The notes: generated from the sequence alone by a model not told the origin. A stretch of 64,000 nt of DNA from Phascolarctos cinereus (GCF_002099425.1 NW_018344004.1:7103001-7167000), one strand, 5' to 3'. Shown: positions 1 through 11,049, counted from the stretch's first letter. A program made the numbers and translations.

Positions 1-1649
1 TGTTTCCTTCTGGCAGCTTGTAATATTTTCTCCTTGACCTGGGAACTCTGGAATTTGGCTACAATATTCCTAGGAGTTTTCCTTTGGGGATCTCTTTCAG
101 GAGGAGATCTGTGGATTCTTTCAATTTCTATTTTGCCCTCTGGTTCTAATATATCAGGGCAGTTTTCCTTGATAATTTCTTGAAAGATGATGTCTAGGCT
201 CTTTTTTTGATCATGGCTTTCAGATAGTCCAATAATTTTTAAATTCTCTCTCCTGGATCTATTTTCCAGGTCAGCTGTTTTTCCAATGAGATATTTCACA
301 TTGTTTTCTAATTTTTCATTCTTTTGGATTTGTTTTACAGTGTCTTGATTTCTCATAAAGTCACTAGCTTCCAATTGCTCTATTCTAATTTTTAAGGAAG
401 TATTTTCTTCAGTAAGTCTTTTGGACTTCCTTTTCCATTTGGCCAATTTTTCTTTTTAGGGCATTTTTCTCCTCATTGGCTTTTTGGACCTCTTTTGCCA
501 TTTGGGTTAGGCTATTTTTTAAGGTGTTATTTTCTTCAGTATTTTTTTGGGTCTCCTTTAGCAAGCTGTTGACTTGTTTTTCATGATTTTCTTGCATCAC
601 TCTCATTTCTCTTCCCAGTTTTTCCTCTACTTCCCTTACTTGCTTCTCAAAATCCCTTTTGAGCTCTTCCAAGGCCTGGGACTGATTCATAGTTTTCCTG
701 GAGACTTTGGATGTAGGAGCTTTCACTTTTTTGTCTTCTTCTGGTTGTATATTTTGATCTTCTTTCACCAAAGTAAGATATAGTCTGACTCTTTTTGCTG
801 CTTGCTCATGATCCCGGCCAATTACTTGAGTTTTAAACTCTTTGTTAAGGTAAGAGTCTGCTTCCAATGTGGAGAATGTACTGTCCCAAGCTTGGGGTTT
901 GTACATCTGTTTTCAGAGATACTTGTAGGGACCTATACATTTTCAGTTCTTCCAATGTGGTATGATAAGGGGCAGGTGTTTACTCCTTTCCTGGCCTGTG
1001 ACCACAAGTATTCCTTTCTGTCCTGTAACTGTGAGGAGGGGTCCTCTCCACAGCAACTACAAGCTCCAGCATGCCAAGCTCCCCCTCACCCCAGCACTGC
1101 TGCCCAGAACTGTGACCCAGATCCAAACAGGCAAAGCAAGAGATTCCTGCCTCAGCACTGGCAAAGAGATCCCTGCAATCCCTCTCTGATCAACCACTGG
1201 AATCCCCCTCAGTCTATGGGCTGGAAGTTCAGGAAGCAGCTGCCCCCCAGGGCGATGGTCCTGGGGAATGGAGCTAAGACCCTGCTTTCCTGTCTCAGCA
1301 CTGCAGAAACAGACTTTTCCCACTGACCTTCTAAGTTGTCTTTGGCATTCATGGATTGAGGAGTTTGGAAACCTCCACATCTGCCCACTATTCTGTCCTC
1401 TGAGGCCTGATACAGGTTTGCTGAGGCCTGCATGCCCACGCCATGTTGTGCTGCACTCCCAGCCTAGTGCAACATACCATTCTGATCAACAATCCAGGTT
1501 GTCTTGGGATGGAAATTTGTTTCACTCTGTCTTTTGTGGGTTCTGCTGCTTCAGAATTTGATTAGAGCAATTTTTTATGAGTATTTGGAGGGGTTTGGAG
1601 GAGAGCTCAAGCAAATCACTGCTTTCACTCCACCATCTTGGCTCTGCAA
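1..1649 (-). mobile_element. L1/HAL1 LINE, 5' part (5' UTR and start of ORF1), antisense, cut by window edge
   Basis: Read on the minus strand, this starts near 1649 with a purine-rich leader (gagccaagatggtggagtg) that also opens the sense copy near 8090. The 5' UTR runs to about 900 and is more GC-rich than its surroundings. It is followed by ORF1 coding sequence from about 906 leftwards to the window edge. ORF1 remains open for 165 codons (906 to 409) and is rich in K, E and Q with heptad-like leucines, as in the L1 ORF1p coiled coil. From 408 to 1 the RRM-like part continues in other frames. The same order and wording occur at 8082-9700 on the plus strand. Whether the missing 3' part carried an ORF2 (L1) or not (HAL1) cannot be seen here. 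Confidence 0.85.
409..906 (-). pseudogene. L1/HAL1 ORF1 N-terminal coiled-coil remnant (165 codons)
   Basis: ORF1p is the RNA-binding chaperone of L1-type elements. It trimerises through an N-terminal coiled coil and packages its own RNA. This open stretch shows the first part of that design: an acidic lead-in, then a long charged helix with repeated segments (EEKLGREMRVMQ, EENNTLKNSL, EEKNALKRKIGQMEKEVQ). It is the longest intact ORF1 piece in the window. The frame closes soon after QKTY, where sister copies continue with LTEEN-type heptads, so the copy is dead. The element is a LINE remnant, not a host gene. Confidence 0.8.
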
Positions 1650-3000
1650 CTTAGTTCTTTTATCACCCAAAAATCATTAACTAAGTTATAAAACACAAAA
1701 CAAAGGAAACATTAACTAGTTGTTTTTGTTCAGTTGAGAGGACAAAAAAGAAAACATTAGGCAAAATTTATTTTTTCATTTAAGAATCTAAAAACAAAAT
1801 ATCGTGAAACATATGTAAAAGTTTGCATTTTTAAGTGTTTGGGAAACTACGTAAATCATATATAAAATTTCAATGTAAGATTAAAAATAATATACAGAAG
1901 AAAAGTCATTCTCTCTTTTAACATACTTTCATATTCACCAGTTGCAGACAACTGGGATGAAGAAATATTCCAATATAATGTTTTTTTTTTTATTTTTAAG
2001 ATACACTCCTGGAACAATATTTGGAACAGGTATTTGGAAGTATTGTTTTATGGCTGGCATTCACCCAATGCTACATAAAAACTCTTTAGCTGCACATAAA
2101 ATTTAATTTATCACAATATAGTAAGTGTTACACAGAGCATTTAATTATACCTTACATTACACAAATATACTGACTTCAACAATTTCTATGTGTGCACACA
2201 ATAAAATCTAAATTCAGTTCAACTAAGTTTGTGGTTTAGTCTTTCATCTCTTACATGGAAATTTTGAATGAACAGATAAATTTCATGAAGTTCTTAAGTA
2301 AACATTCCTAAACTTTAATTTCTTCCTCTTTTTACTCTTTACATCTGCAGGCCTTTCCTAATCTTAAAAAATCTTTCCCTCATGACTACCATCCCATCAT
2401 GTTATTATTTTTGTCCCTCATCTTCTTTCATCTACAAGTTTTTTAATAGAATTTTTTTTTTCCATAGCTTCCACCCTTTGCTATGCCTCTGGAATTTAGC
2501 TTCTGCCCCAATAATTCAATATAAATTACATTCACAAAATTTCCTGAAGCTATTCCTAATCAACAAATGCAATGATTCATTTTTAGTTCTCATGTTCGTG
2601 TGCAATTTGTGTTATTTGACAAAATTTACTAACCTCTCTCCAACAATGACTATTTAAACTTTTAACTCTTATTTGGGAAGGTTTTCAAAAAAATGAATGG
2701 CTCAATGAGTCTTACTTGCTATAGGCAACTCAAATACGTGCCAAAAATATCAGTAGAGGAAAAAAATACACCAAACCAAGGGTTTTTATCATTCAACAGC
2801 CAACATTTCTTGACAAAAACCAGGGTATTACCACTCCAAAGCAACATTTTTACAGTAGGATATGAAAATTGTCACCAGATTATGCACATCTTCCATTCCC
2901 TACTCACTTTTTTGAAAAGATCACATGTATAAAAAGATCTTTTTTTAAATGAAAAAAGGTTTATTTTTTCTAATTCTTCTCTTTTCTTAAATTTCATAAA
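1650..3000. other. Unassigned AT-rich intergenic stretch
   Basis: I recognise no repeat family, exon or RNA gene here. Short A and T runs are common (for example near 1981 and 2452). The open frames at 2382-2657 and 2693-2932 have no recognisable domain and are of a size expected by chance in AT-rich DNA. Confidence 0.5.
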
Positions 3001-3003
3001 TTA

Positions 3004-3124
3004 GGCATCCATTCCATCAGAAACAAACATATATGCATGTACGCATGTATACACAAATACATATATGTGTATATATGTATAAGTATACATAGACTTAAAC
3101 ACACATGTGTATGTATGTGTGCAT

Positions 3125-3157
<33 letters not shown>

Positions 3158-3158
3158 A
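3004..3158. repeat. TA/TG-rich low-complexity DNA ending in a (TG)n microsatellite
   Basis: Alternating purine-pyrimidine sequence with tatg, tacg and catg steps leads into a clean (TG)n run at about 3127-3156. The His/Thr-rich frame on the other strand (2994-3215) is a translation of this repeat and not a protein. Confidence 0.9.
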
Positions 3159-3269
3159 TATAGATATAAGCTTAGAAGGGTAAATGTTAAAGTCTAGTGG
3201 CTTCCCTTGAGGCAAGGAAGGGAGTAGGACTTATGTTGAGTGGGAAGACATCTGAGTTCCTTCTCTCAC

Positions 3270-3445
3270 ACTATCATAAGTTGAAATGGACCTTGAACAC
3301 TGTCTATTTCAATCCTTTCATTTTACATATGTGAAAACTGATGCTCAGATAGTTTTATCGACTGCTCTAAAGTCACACAGGTAGTAAGTAACAGATATGG
3401 GTTTTGAATCCAGGTTTTCTTTCTCTAAATCAAGTGTTCTTTACA
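3270..3445 (-). mobile_element. MIR-type CORE-SINE remnant, antisense
   Basis: The order of landmarks is that of an antisense MIR: a 'fraction of fat' like stretch cattttacatatgtgaaaac, then gtcacacaggtagtaagt, then gaatccaggttttc and finally the ttctttacactata box. The copy is old and strongly diverged. Confidence 0.7.
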
Positions 3446-4735
3446 CTATACAACTTTACTCCATCATCCCTTCTAGGACAGAAATGGAGGCAAGAATTTA
3501 TACAGTAGCTTCTCTGTATAGTCAAGCAAAGGGACCCAGTAAAGAATATGATTATGTAATTAGTTTCCTTTTACTGTGAATAATGGAGACATGCACCATG
3601 GCATGTAGTCAACTAGGTGGGTGCAGTGCAAATATTATATTTAGCAAGTACTAAAAATCATGTTAAAGTTTTCTATATTAGGGTCAGATTAAGTGTAAAG
3701 TTTTGACATATTCCACAAGAAGATTAGAGCAGGATGAAATGATTTTTAGTTCCTATAAGACCTAAGACATGGTAGAAGTGAATTATGAGAAGAAACCTAG
3801 AAAACAAATATTTATCATGCTCAAGGTCATTCAAATGTGTGAAAAACCATAGGACTAACCAAAGGAGAAAAAATCTAAAATAGAATATATGAAGGTATGA
3901 ATTAGCTTATTTTTTTTCATATTTCTCAATGTTTTGGCCATTCAACTTAGAGTTTCAATTTATTTCCTGCTCTATTTTGAATATGACTCTAACTTAATAA
4001 GGCAGTTTTATCTCTACTTATTGCCAAAATTAAGTTGTTAATAAAGGATGAATGTTTTTCATTGCTCTGATTACTAATTTCTAATCCCTGTAGGTTTAGG
4101 AATAATGATTTAAAGCCAAAAGCAGAAACTTCATGCTGTTTCAAAATGCCCATTGCCCATTCGAAAAATATCAACAGCAGATACTGTAATCTTGACTAAT
4201 TTATACTCCATAGTCATAATCAGGTAGTGCACATGCCATGTGTATATATAAAAATAAAACCTAAATTGGAGCTATATTTCAGTACTTACACATAAAAATG
4301 TGAACTATGATCACACTGATTCAAATATTCCCTCCAATTATTTAGATTGTAACCTGTCCATGGCTACTCATCCTGTATTATTATTTTGCATGTACTCCCT
4401 TAAGTTTCTCACATAGTATGGGTATTCTTCACTTTCTTTTAACTTTACAAACATACAAGTGAAGGATTTTGGTCATCCAAGAGTAAAATTTTCGCTTTTT
4501 TTTTTTGCTTTTTTTGTGAAATTTTCACTCTTGCCACATGAGTAGCCCACCTTCTTCAATTGTACATTTCTTTTTTTTTTGTCCATTTTATTCAATTTTG
4601 TTATGTCTTGTAGCTTGCTCAAATATACTGTTACCTTAACCCTCTCCTTTTGATTGGTTCTCATTCTTAATTCTTCAGAGACTGTAATGATACATGAAAG
4701 ACAGCTATGCATTCGCATCTGTAGTGTATTTGTAT
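3446..4735. other. Unassigned AT-rich intergenic stretch
   Basis: There is no recognisable gene or repeat. T-rich runs occur at 4497-4517 and 4569-4580. Part of 4480-4735 could be the far 3' end of the antisense L1 that is clear from about 4755 onward, but I cannot place its end. Confidence 0.45.
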
Positions 4736-4739
4736 TGTA

Positions 4740-7062
4740 AAGATGGGGCTTTATTTCTTTTTTTCATAACAGTCATGTTGTAAAAGAAAACAGTAAAAAA
4801 AAAAAACCCTGAGGAAAAATAATGAAAACAAAAACAAAACAAAACAACAACAACAAAAGGTATATTTCACTCTGCATTCAGACAGCATCAGTTCTTTGTC
4901 TGGGATTGGGTAGCATCTTTCATTATAAGGCCTCTGGATTTCTTTTGGATCACTGCATTGCTGAGAATAGCTACGTATAATAGACGGTCATCCTACAATA
5001 TTTCTGTTACTTGTACACAGGATATTTCACTTTGCATCAACTTATATAAGTGTTTCCAGGTTTCTCTGAGAACATTCTGCTCATCATTTCCTATAGTACA
5101 GTAGTATAACATCATAATTACATACCAACATTTGTTAAGCCATTACTCAAATGATCAGCATCCCTTCAATTTCTAATTCTTTGTCCCCAGAAAAGACCTG
5201 TTATAAATATTTTTGTACATGAGTTCTTAACCTTTTGGTTTTTTATCTTTTTTGGGATACAGACCTAGTAGTGGTATTTCTAGGTCAAAGGGTGTGCACG
5301 GTTTTATAGCCCTTTGGCTATAAAGTATATAGCTCCAAGTTGCTCCACACAATGATTGAATCAGTTCACAACTCCACCAACAGTGTATTTATGTCTCATT
5401 ATTCCCACATCCCATTCAACATTTCCCATTTGTCTTTCTTGTCTTATTAGCCAATCTCTTAAGTATTAGGTAGTACATCAGGATTGTTTTAATTTGCATT
5501 TCTGTAATCAATAGTGAGTTGGAGTATTTTTTTTCAAATGGCTATAGGTAGCTTTGATTATTTCATCAGAAAACTGATCATAATTTTTGATCATTTATTA
5601 ATTGGGGAATGGCTCTTATTTTCATAAATTTGACTCTGTTGTCTATATGTTTGAGAAATGAAGCATTTATCAGGGAAACATACTCCATGACCATTTTTTT
5701 CTTGATAATTTCTTGAAAGATGCTTTCCAAGATCTTTTTTGATCATGATTTTCAGGTAGACCAATAATTCTTAAATTATCTCTCCTTGATATATTTTCCA
5801 GGTCAGTTGTTTTTCCAATGACACATTTTACATTTTTTATATTTTTAATTATTCTTTTGATTTTGTATGACTGTTTTTTTTTGATGTCTCATAGAGTCAT
5901 TAGCTTCCACATGCCCAATTCTAATTTTTAAGGGATTATTTTCTTCCGTTAGCTTTTGTAGCTCCTTTTCCATTTGTCCAATTCTACTTCTTAGGGATGT
6001 GTTCTCTTCAGCTAATTTTTGTATCTCCTTTTCCATTTGGCAAATTCTACTTTTTAAGGAGTTGTTATATTCAGTGGATTTTTTTTTTCTATTTGGCCAG
6101 CTCTCTTTCTTAAGGAATTATTTTCTACTTTCAATTTTTTGTCCTTCCTTTTCCAAGCTGTTCACTCTCCTGATTTTTTTTTCTAACTCTCTTATTAGAC
6201 TTTTAAAATCCTTCTTGAGCTCTTCCAAGATGTCTTTTTGGGCTTGAGACCAGTTCATATTCCTCTTTGAGGTTTCATATGTAGGTATATTTACCATGTT
6301 GTCCTCTTCTGAGTTTGTGTTTTTATCTTCCCAAATCCCATACAAACAGTTTATGGTCAGTGTTCATCTTTGCTTTTTGTTCATGTTGTTTTCCCATTTC
6401 CTGGCTTTTTAATTGAGCTTTGCTTCTGGGGCAGAGAGAGCACTGTCCTGAGCTTCTCTTTCTGGAGGCCAGCAGCCTGGTCACTAGCTTTGTGTGCTGG
6501 GGCTTCAGGTGCTGGAAGTTGGAGGATGTAGGTGTGTGGCATCTTAGCTGTGCTGAGCTGGGGTCCTAGTGGTGATATCTGATGTGTGCTAAGGCCAGGT
6601 ACAGTTTTCCTGCATTTCCCTGGGGCTACACTGAAGCATGTGGAGGTCCAGCTGCTAGAGGATACCTGCCTACCTGGGGCCATACCAGCACACATGGTGA
6701 TTCTCTGAGCTGAAGTCTGTTGGTTCTCCTGGTTATGTTAAGACAAGTGGGAGGTCATAGCGTTGGAGTGTGCCTGCTCCACTACCCTGGGGCTCAGAAG
6801 ATCTCACTGGTTTGCTGTGGTGTGACTTGTTGCTGGCTTGCTGGGATGTTTCTTGTCCTGGAATGCTTTCCTTTTTCACCAGAGTGAGACAGACCTTTCT
6901 CACTGATCCTTCAGGTTTCCCAGGCTAAAAGATTGCTCCACCCCATGTTTCAGCTGGCTCCAGTGTTTCTGTATTTTTCCTAGGGTGTTATTTTCTTGGT
7001 TTGTCAAAGGTCAATAGGGAAGGGTAACAGTGATTTACTGTTTACTCTGCTATCTTGGCTCT
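4740..7062 (-). mobile_element. L1 LINE, antisense, with large internal deletion
   Basis: On the minus strand the 5' end lies near 7062 (leader gagccaagatagcagagt) with a GC-richer 5' UTR at about 6360-7062. ORF1 coiled-coil sequence follows at about 5700-6345. Near 5695 the element jumps straight to the C-terminal part of ORF2 (about 4900-5695) and the 3' UTR (to about 4740). The ORF2 part matches the C-terminal region of the copies at 18000-18490 and 57370-57990, including the segment for the small Cys-free domain before the ORF end. The endonuclease, the reverse transcriptase and the C-terminal half of ORF1 are absent, so about 4 kb has been lost compared with the copy at 56979-63531. An A-rich stretch with (AAAAC)n lies at 4790-4858. 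Confidence 0.8.
5845..6345 (-). pseudogene. L1 ORF1 remnant, N-terminal half with coiled coil
   Basis: Two open pieces (6345-6118 and 6036-5845) read KFKSLIRELEKKI-like and then IGQMEKELQKLTEENNPL-like heptads, typical of the marsupial L1 ORF1p coiled coil seen again at 62359-62727. The two pieces lie in different frames. The element continues directly into ORF2 C-terminal sequence near 5695, so the RNA-recognition and C-terminal domains of ORF1p are missing. Confidence 0.7.
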
Positions 7063-7067
7063 CAGAA

Positions 7068-7628
7068 GTTGGCCTTGATAATTTCTTGAAATATGATATC
7101 TTGCTCTTTTTTTACTTTTTTGTCATGGCTTTGAGGTAGTGCAATAATTTTAAAATTATCTCTCCTAAATCTATTTTCCAGGTCAGTTTAGAGTTGATTT
7201 CCCAATGAGATAGTTCTATTCTTTTCTATTTTCTTTCTTTCTTTTGGTTTGTTTAATTTTCTTGATTACTCATAAAGTCACATCAACTTTCATTTGCTCC
7301 ATTCTAATTTTTAAGGAATTATATTCTTCAGTGAGCTCTTGGATCTCCTTTTACATATGGCCAAATCTCATTTTTAAGGCATTCTTTTCCTCATTGGCTT
7401 TTTGGAACTCTTAACCATTTGGCCTAGCCTGTTTTTTTAAGGTCCTATTTTCTTTAGCATTATTTTGTGTCTCCTTTACCAAGCTGTTAATTCATTTTTT
7501 CATGTTTTTCTGGCATCACTCTGATTTCTTCTTCCAACTTCTCCTGTAACTCTCTTACTGGATTTTCAAAATCTTTTTGGAGCTCTTCCATGGTCTGAGT
7601 CAAATTTATATTTTTTCTTGAAGGTTAT
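7068..7628 (-). mobile_element. L1/HAL1 ORF1 fragment, antisense
   Basis: The sequence runs in the same order as 140-700: ccttgataatttcttgaaa, then atctattttccaggtcagtt, then the T-rich heptad-coding section and the ctcttccatggtctga block. No frame stays open for long. It abuts the 5' end of the previous L1 at about 7065, and a sense L1 begins at about 7640. It could be a separate insertion or a displaced part of a neighbour. Confidence 0.7.
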
Positions 7629-7639
7629 TGGGAAGATTT

Positions 7640-8068
7640 ATATAGTATCACTGTCCTAGCACTGGACACAGGACCAGAGACTATTTAGCAAATTAATTGC
7701 CCATACATATTTCTGGGACATAGTTCAAAAGCAGAGAGGCATATTTGGTCAAGAAAGAGGAAGAACTCTTACAATCAGTACCTATTTTGGTCACCAGGCA
7801 TGACAGACCCTGAGACATTATATCACTTCTGGAACCAAGAGATCAGGAGCCCTTTCTGGGTAAAAATAAGAGTGTAAACCAAGAGAACAGTAACCACAAC
7901 TCTCCACAGATCAAATCAACTTGGAAGCACCAAAAATCATAAAACTCCAAGAACGTGCTCTAAAAATAGCAGTGTAACACTGAATGAAGCTTGAGAAAAT
8001 GCCCCTCCAAATTGCTAGTATCAAAAATGAAAAGAGTGGTTGAACCACCAATGAAAATAAAGTTAAAG
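7640..8068 (+). mobile_element. L1 LINE, sense: 5' UTR fragment joined to mid-ORF2 (left part of a split copy)
   Basis: 7640-7960 matches the 5' UTR of the sense L1 at 19840-20240 (shared block gatcagaagccctttctggg, then the caataaccacacctctcc block). At about 7960 it jumps to ORF2, where 7985-8068 codes for a TSIKNEKSG / TTNENKVKEIIRSYF-like segment just before the reverse transcriptase. The ORF2 reading continues at 11050, beyond the inserted HAL1. ORF1, the inter-ORF spacer and the endonuclease are therefore deleted from this copy. Confidence 0.75.
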
Positions 8069-8081
8069 AAATAATTAGGAG
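8069..8081 (+). repeat. Target-site duplication, left copy, of the HAL1 insertion
   Basis: The 13 bases aaataattaggag are repeated exactly at 11037-11049. They fall inside the ORF2 codons for KEIIRS of the host L1, so the pre-insertion reading can be followed across the element. Confidence 0.9.
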
Positions 8082-8697
8082 GAGATGGAGCCAAGATGGC
8101 AGAGTAAAAGCAGTGACTTGCTTGAGCTCTCACCCAAAACCTTCCAAACACCTATAAAAAATGCTCTAAATAAATTCTAAAGCAACATAATCCACAAAAA
8201 AACAGTGAAACAAATTTCCAGCCTAAGACAACCTGGATGGTTGATCAGAAAGGTATATCATGCTAAGCAGGTAGAGGAGTGCTGTTCAGCATGGGTGCAC
8301 AAACAAGGCAGTCCTCAGTGAACATGGAGTAGGCCTCAGAGGACTGAATCATGGGCAGCTCTAGCAGTTTCCAGACTTCTCAACCCACAAACACCAAAGG
8401 AGGTGAATGGGAAAAATCTACGTTTGCAGTGAGAGCGAGAAGCATGGTCCTAGCCAACCCCAAGCATGGCCCCAGGGTGGTGGCTGCTTCCAGAGCTTCA
8501 GACCCACATATTGAGGGGGAATCCAGTGGATGATCAGAGGGGGATTGCAGGCATCTCTTTGCTGGTGCAGGGTTGTCTTGCTTTTTCCAGGCTCGGATCG
8601 GAGTCACAGTTCTGGGGCAAGGAGTGCTGGTGTGGTGCAGCTTATAGTGGCTGTGTAGAGAAAACCGTCTTCACAGTTCCAAAACATAAAAGAGTGC

Positions 8698-9980
8698 TTG
8701 CAGTCACTCATTGAACACACCACAGGCCAAGAAAGGAGTAAAGATGTCACCCTTGATCACAGCACCTTGGAAGAACTGAAAATTTACAGGTCCCTAGAAG
8801 TATCTCTGAAAACAGATGCACAAAACCTCCAAGTTTTGGATGGTACATTCTCCGCACTGGAAACAGATCCCTACCTTGACAAAGGGTTTATAACCCAAGT
8901 AATTGACTGGATCATGAGCAAGAAGCACAAAAAGAGTCAGACACAGCATCTTACTTTGGTGACAAAGAAGATCAAAACATACAAGCAGAAGAAGACAGCA
9001 AAGCCAAAGCTCCTACATCCAAAGCCTCCAAGAAAAATATAAATTGGTCCTAGGCCATAGAATAGCTCAAAAAGGATTTGGAGAAGCAAGTAAGAGAAGT
9101 AGAGGAAAAACTGAGAGTGATGAAAGAAAATGATGAAAATCAAGTCAATAGCTTGATAAAGGAGACCCCCAAAATACTGAAGGAAATAACACCTTAAAAA
9201 ATAGCCTAATCCAAATGGCAAAAGAGGTCCTAAAAGCAAATGAGGAGGGGAATGCCCTAAAAAGAAAAATTGGCCAAATAGAAAAGGAAGTCCAAAAGCT
9301 TACTGAAGATAATACTTCCTTAAAAGCTAGGATAGAGCAATTGGAAGCTACTGACTTCATGAGAAATCAAGAGAGTATAAAACAAATTCAAATGAATGAA
9401 AGAACAGAAAACTGTGAAATATCTCACTGGAAAAATAACTGACCTGGAAAATAGAGACAGGACAGAGAATTTAAAAATTATTGGACTATCTGAAAACCAT
9501 GATCAAAAAAAGAACCTAGATATCATCTTTCAAGAAGTTATCAAGGAAAACTTTCCTGACATTTTAGAACCAGAAGGCAAAATAGAATTTGAAAGAATCC
9601 ACAAATCTCCTCCTGAAAAGATCCCCAAAGGAAAACTCCTAGAAATATTGTAGCCAAATTCCAGAGTTCTCAGGTCAAGGAGAAAATATTGCAAACAGCC
9701 AGAAAGAAACAATTGAAATATTGTGGAAACACAATCAGGATAACACATGATTTAGCAGCTTCTACATTAAGGCTCTGCTGGGCATGGAATATAATATTCC
9801 AGAGGGCAAAGGAGATAGGATTACAACCAAGAATCACCTGCTCAGCAAAACTGAGTATAATCCCTCAGGGGAAAAAAATGGTCATTCAATGAAGTAGGGG
9901 ATTTTCAAGCATTCTTGATGAAAACACCAGAGCTGAATAGAAAATTTGACTTTCAAATACAAGACTCAAGTGGAACATGA
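8698..9980 (+). pseudogene. HAL1/L1 ORF1 pseudogene
   Basis: This is the RNA-binding ORF1p gene of the element. Pieces in order: N-terminal section with TFSALETDPYLDKGF (8698-9042); coiled coil with NALKRKIGQIEKEVQKLT (9215-9442); RRM-like section with ENLKIIGLSENHDQKK and IIFQEVIKENFPDI (9396-9653); and a C-terminal domain that ends with FDFQIQDSSGT and a stop near 9980. The order matches L1 ORF1p. The frame changes near 9040 and near 9420, and several stops lie in the C-terminal domain, so no protein is made. Length to the natural end is about 425 codons, similar to a full ORF1p. Confidence 0.8.
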
Positions 9981-10118
9981 AGAGGTAAACAGGAAAGAGA
10001 AATCATAAAAGACTTATTAAGGTTGAACTGTTTAAATTCTTGCATGGAAATATGATATATGTAACTAATGATCCCTTTGTCAGTATTAGGGTAGTTGGAG
10101 GTGAAAAAAAAGTATATT

Positions 10119-10137
10119 ATGTATGTATGTATGGATG

Positions 10138-10186
<49 letters not shown>

Positions 10187-10200
10187 GTAGATAGATAGAG
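10119..10200 (+). repeat. (GTAT)n-(GATA)n microsatellite inside HAL1 spacer
   Basis: A short gtat/ggat lead is followed by a nearly perfect (GATA)n run with one ggta interruption near 10188. It lies in the spacer downstream of ORF1, just before the gcaaagggtgagcttgaaga block. The antisense HAL1 has a different repeat expansion at the homologous site (16970-17211). Confidence 0.95.
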
Positions 10201-10437
10201 GGCAAAGGGTGAGCTTGAAGATGAAGGGGTGATATCTGGAAAACAAAATTAAGGGGTGAGAGAGAATTATACTGGGAGAAGGAGAAAGGGAAAAGTAGAA
10301 TGTGGTAAGTTATTGCACGAGAAACAGACAAGAAAAGACTTTTACAGTGGAGGGGAAATTCGGGAAAGTGAGAGAGAATGAGTGAATCTTCTCATCAAAT
10401 TTGGCTTAAGGAGGGAATACCATACACACTTCAATTG

Positions 10438-10540
10438 GGTATGGAAATCTATCTTATCCAACAGGAAATTAGGAGGGGAAGGGGACAAGAGAGCAGGGGG
10501 ATGATAGAGGGGAGTGCAGATTGGGGGAGGGGGTAATCAG
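10438..10540 (+). repeat. HAL1 internal repeat, copy 1 (L1 inter-ORF motif)
   Basis: Begins ggtatggaaatctatctta, followed by a purine-rich stretch with caggaaattaggagggga and ggtaatcagaag. It is repeated at 10821-10935. The same motif occurs once in each L1 inter-ORF spacer in the window (21751-21785 and, antisense, 61300-61336). Confidence 0.75.
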
Positions 10541-10820
10541 AAGCAAACACTTCTGAGAAGGTACAGAGTCAAAAGAGAGAATAGAATAAATGGGGGGGTG
10601 GGACAAGATGAAGGTAAATATACTTAGTTTTTCACCACTTGAATACTGTGGAAGTGTTTTGCATGACTATACATGTATAACCTGTATTGAATTGCTTGCC
10701 TTTTCAATGAGGATGGGTGGGGAGGGAGGAAGGGAGAAAATTTGTAACCCAAATTCTAAAAATTCATGTTAAAAAAAATTGTTTTCACATGCAACTAGGA
10801 AATAGGAAATATAGGAAGTG

Positions 10821-10935
10821 GGGTATAGAAATCTATCCTGCCCTACAGGAAAATTGAAAGGGAAGGGGATAAGAGAAGGGGAGGGAGAGATAGAAGAGAG
10901 GGCAGATTAAGGGAAGGGGTACACAGAATGCATGC
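10821..10935 (+). repeat. HAL1 internal repeat, copy 2
   Basis: Begins ggtatagaaatctatcctg, then caggaaaattgaaaggga, a purine-rich run and a closing ggtacacagaatgc. It aligns with 10438-10540 over about 100 bases with moderate divergence. It lies downstream of the L1-3'-UTR-like block, so HAL1 carries this motif on both sides of that block. Confidence 0.75.
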
Positions 10936-11036
10936 TATCTTGGGGTGGGGAGAGGGATGAGATGGGGAGAAAATTTGGAAGTCCAAATATTGTGGCAGGG
11001 AATGTTGAAAACTAAAAATAAATATTTTTTTTAAAA

Positions 11037-11049
11037 AAATAATTAGGAG
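11037..11049 (+). repeat. Target-site duplication, right copy, of the HAL1 insertion
   Basis: An exact repeat of 8069-8081. The L1 ORF2 reading SYFAQLYSSKTDNPSKM resumes immediately after it. Confidence 0.9.

Larger units (their letters stand above)
8082..11036 (+). mobile_element. HAL1-type (ORF1-only) retrotransposon, full length, inserted in an L1 ORF2
   Basis: This element is nearly 3 kb long and is bounded by exact 13-bp duplications. Its parts in order are: leader with gagccaagatggcagagt at about 8090; GC-richer 5' UTR to about 8690; ORF1 region at about 8698-9980; a purine-rich spacer like the L1 inter-ORF region at 9980-10610; an L1 3'-UTR-like block with gtgttttgcatgactatac at about 10620-10790; a second purine-rich block at 10820-10980; and the tail aaaataaatattt at 11015-11036. 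No ORF2 sequence is present between ORF1 and the end. This is the known HAL1 design, in which the element would depend on an L1 ORF2 protein supplied in trans. The family name is my recognition of the architecture and has not been searched. Confidence 0.85.

Noticed and set aside
802-1326. 174-codon plus-strand frame
   Set aside because: It is antisense to the 5' UTR and ORF1 start of the L1/HAL1 copy. The sense strand explains the sequence fully.
10119-10200. CRISPR-like array
   Set aside because: It is a simple tetranucleotide microsatellite without spacers, in a vertebrate genome.
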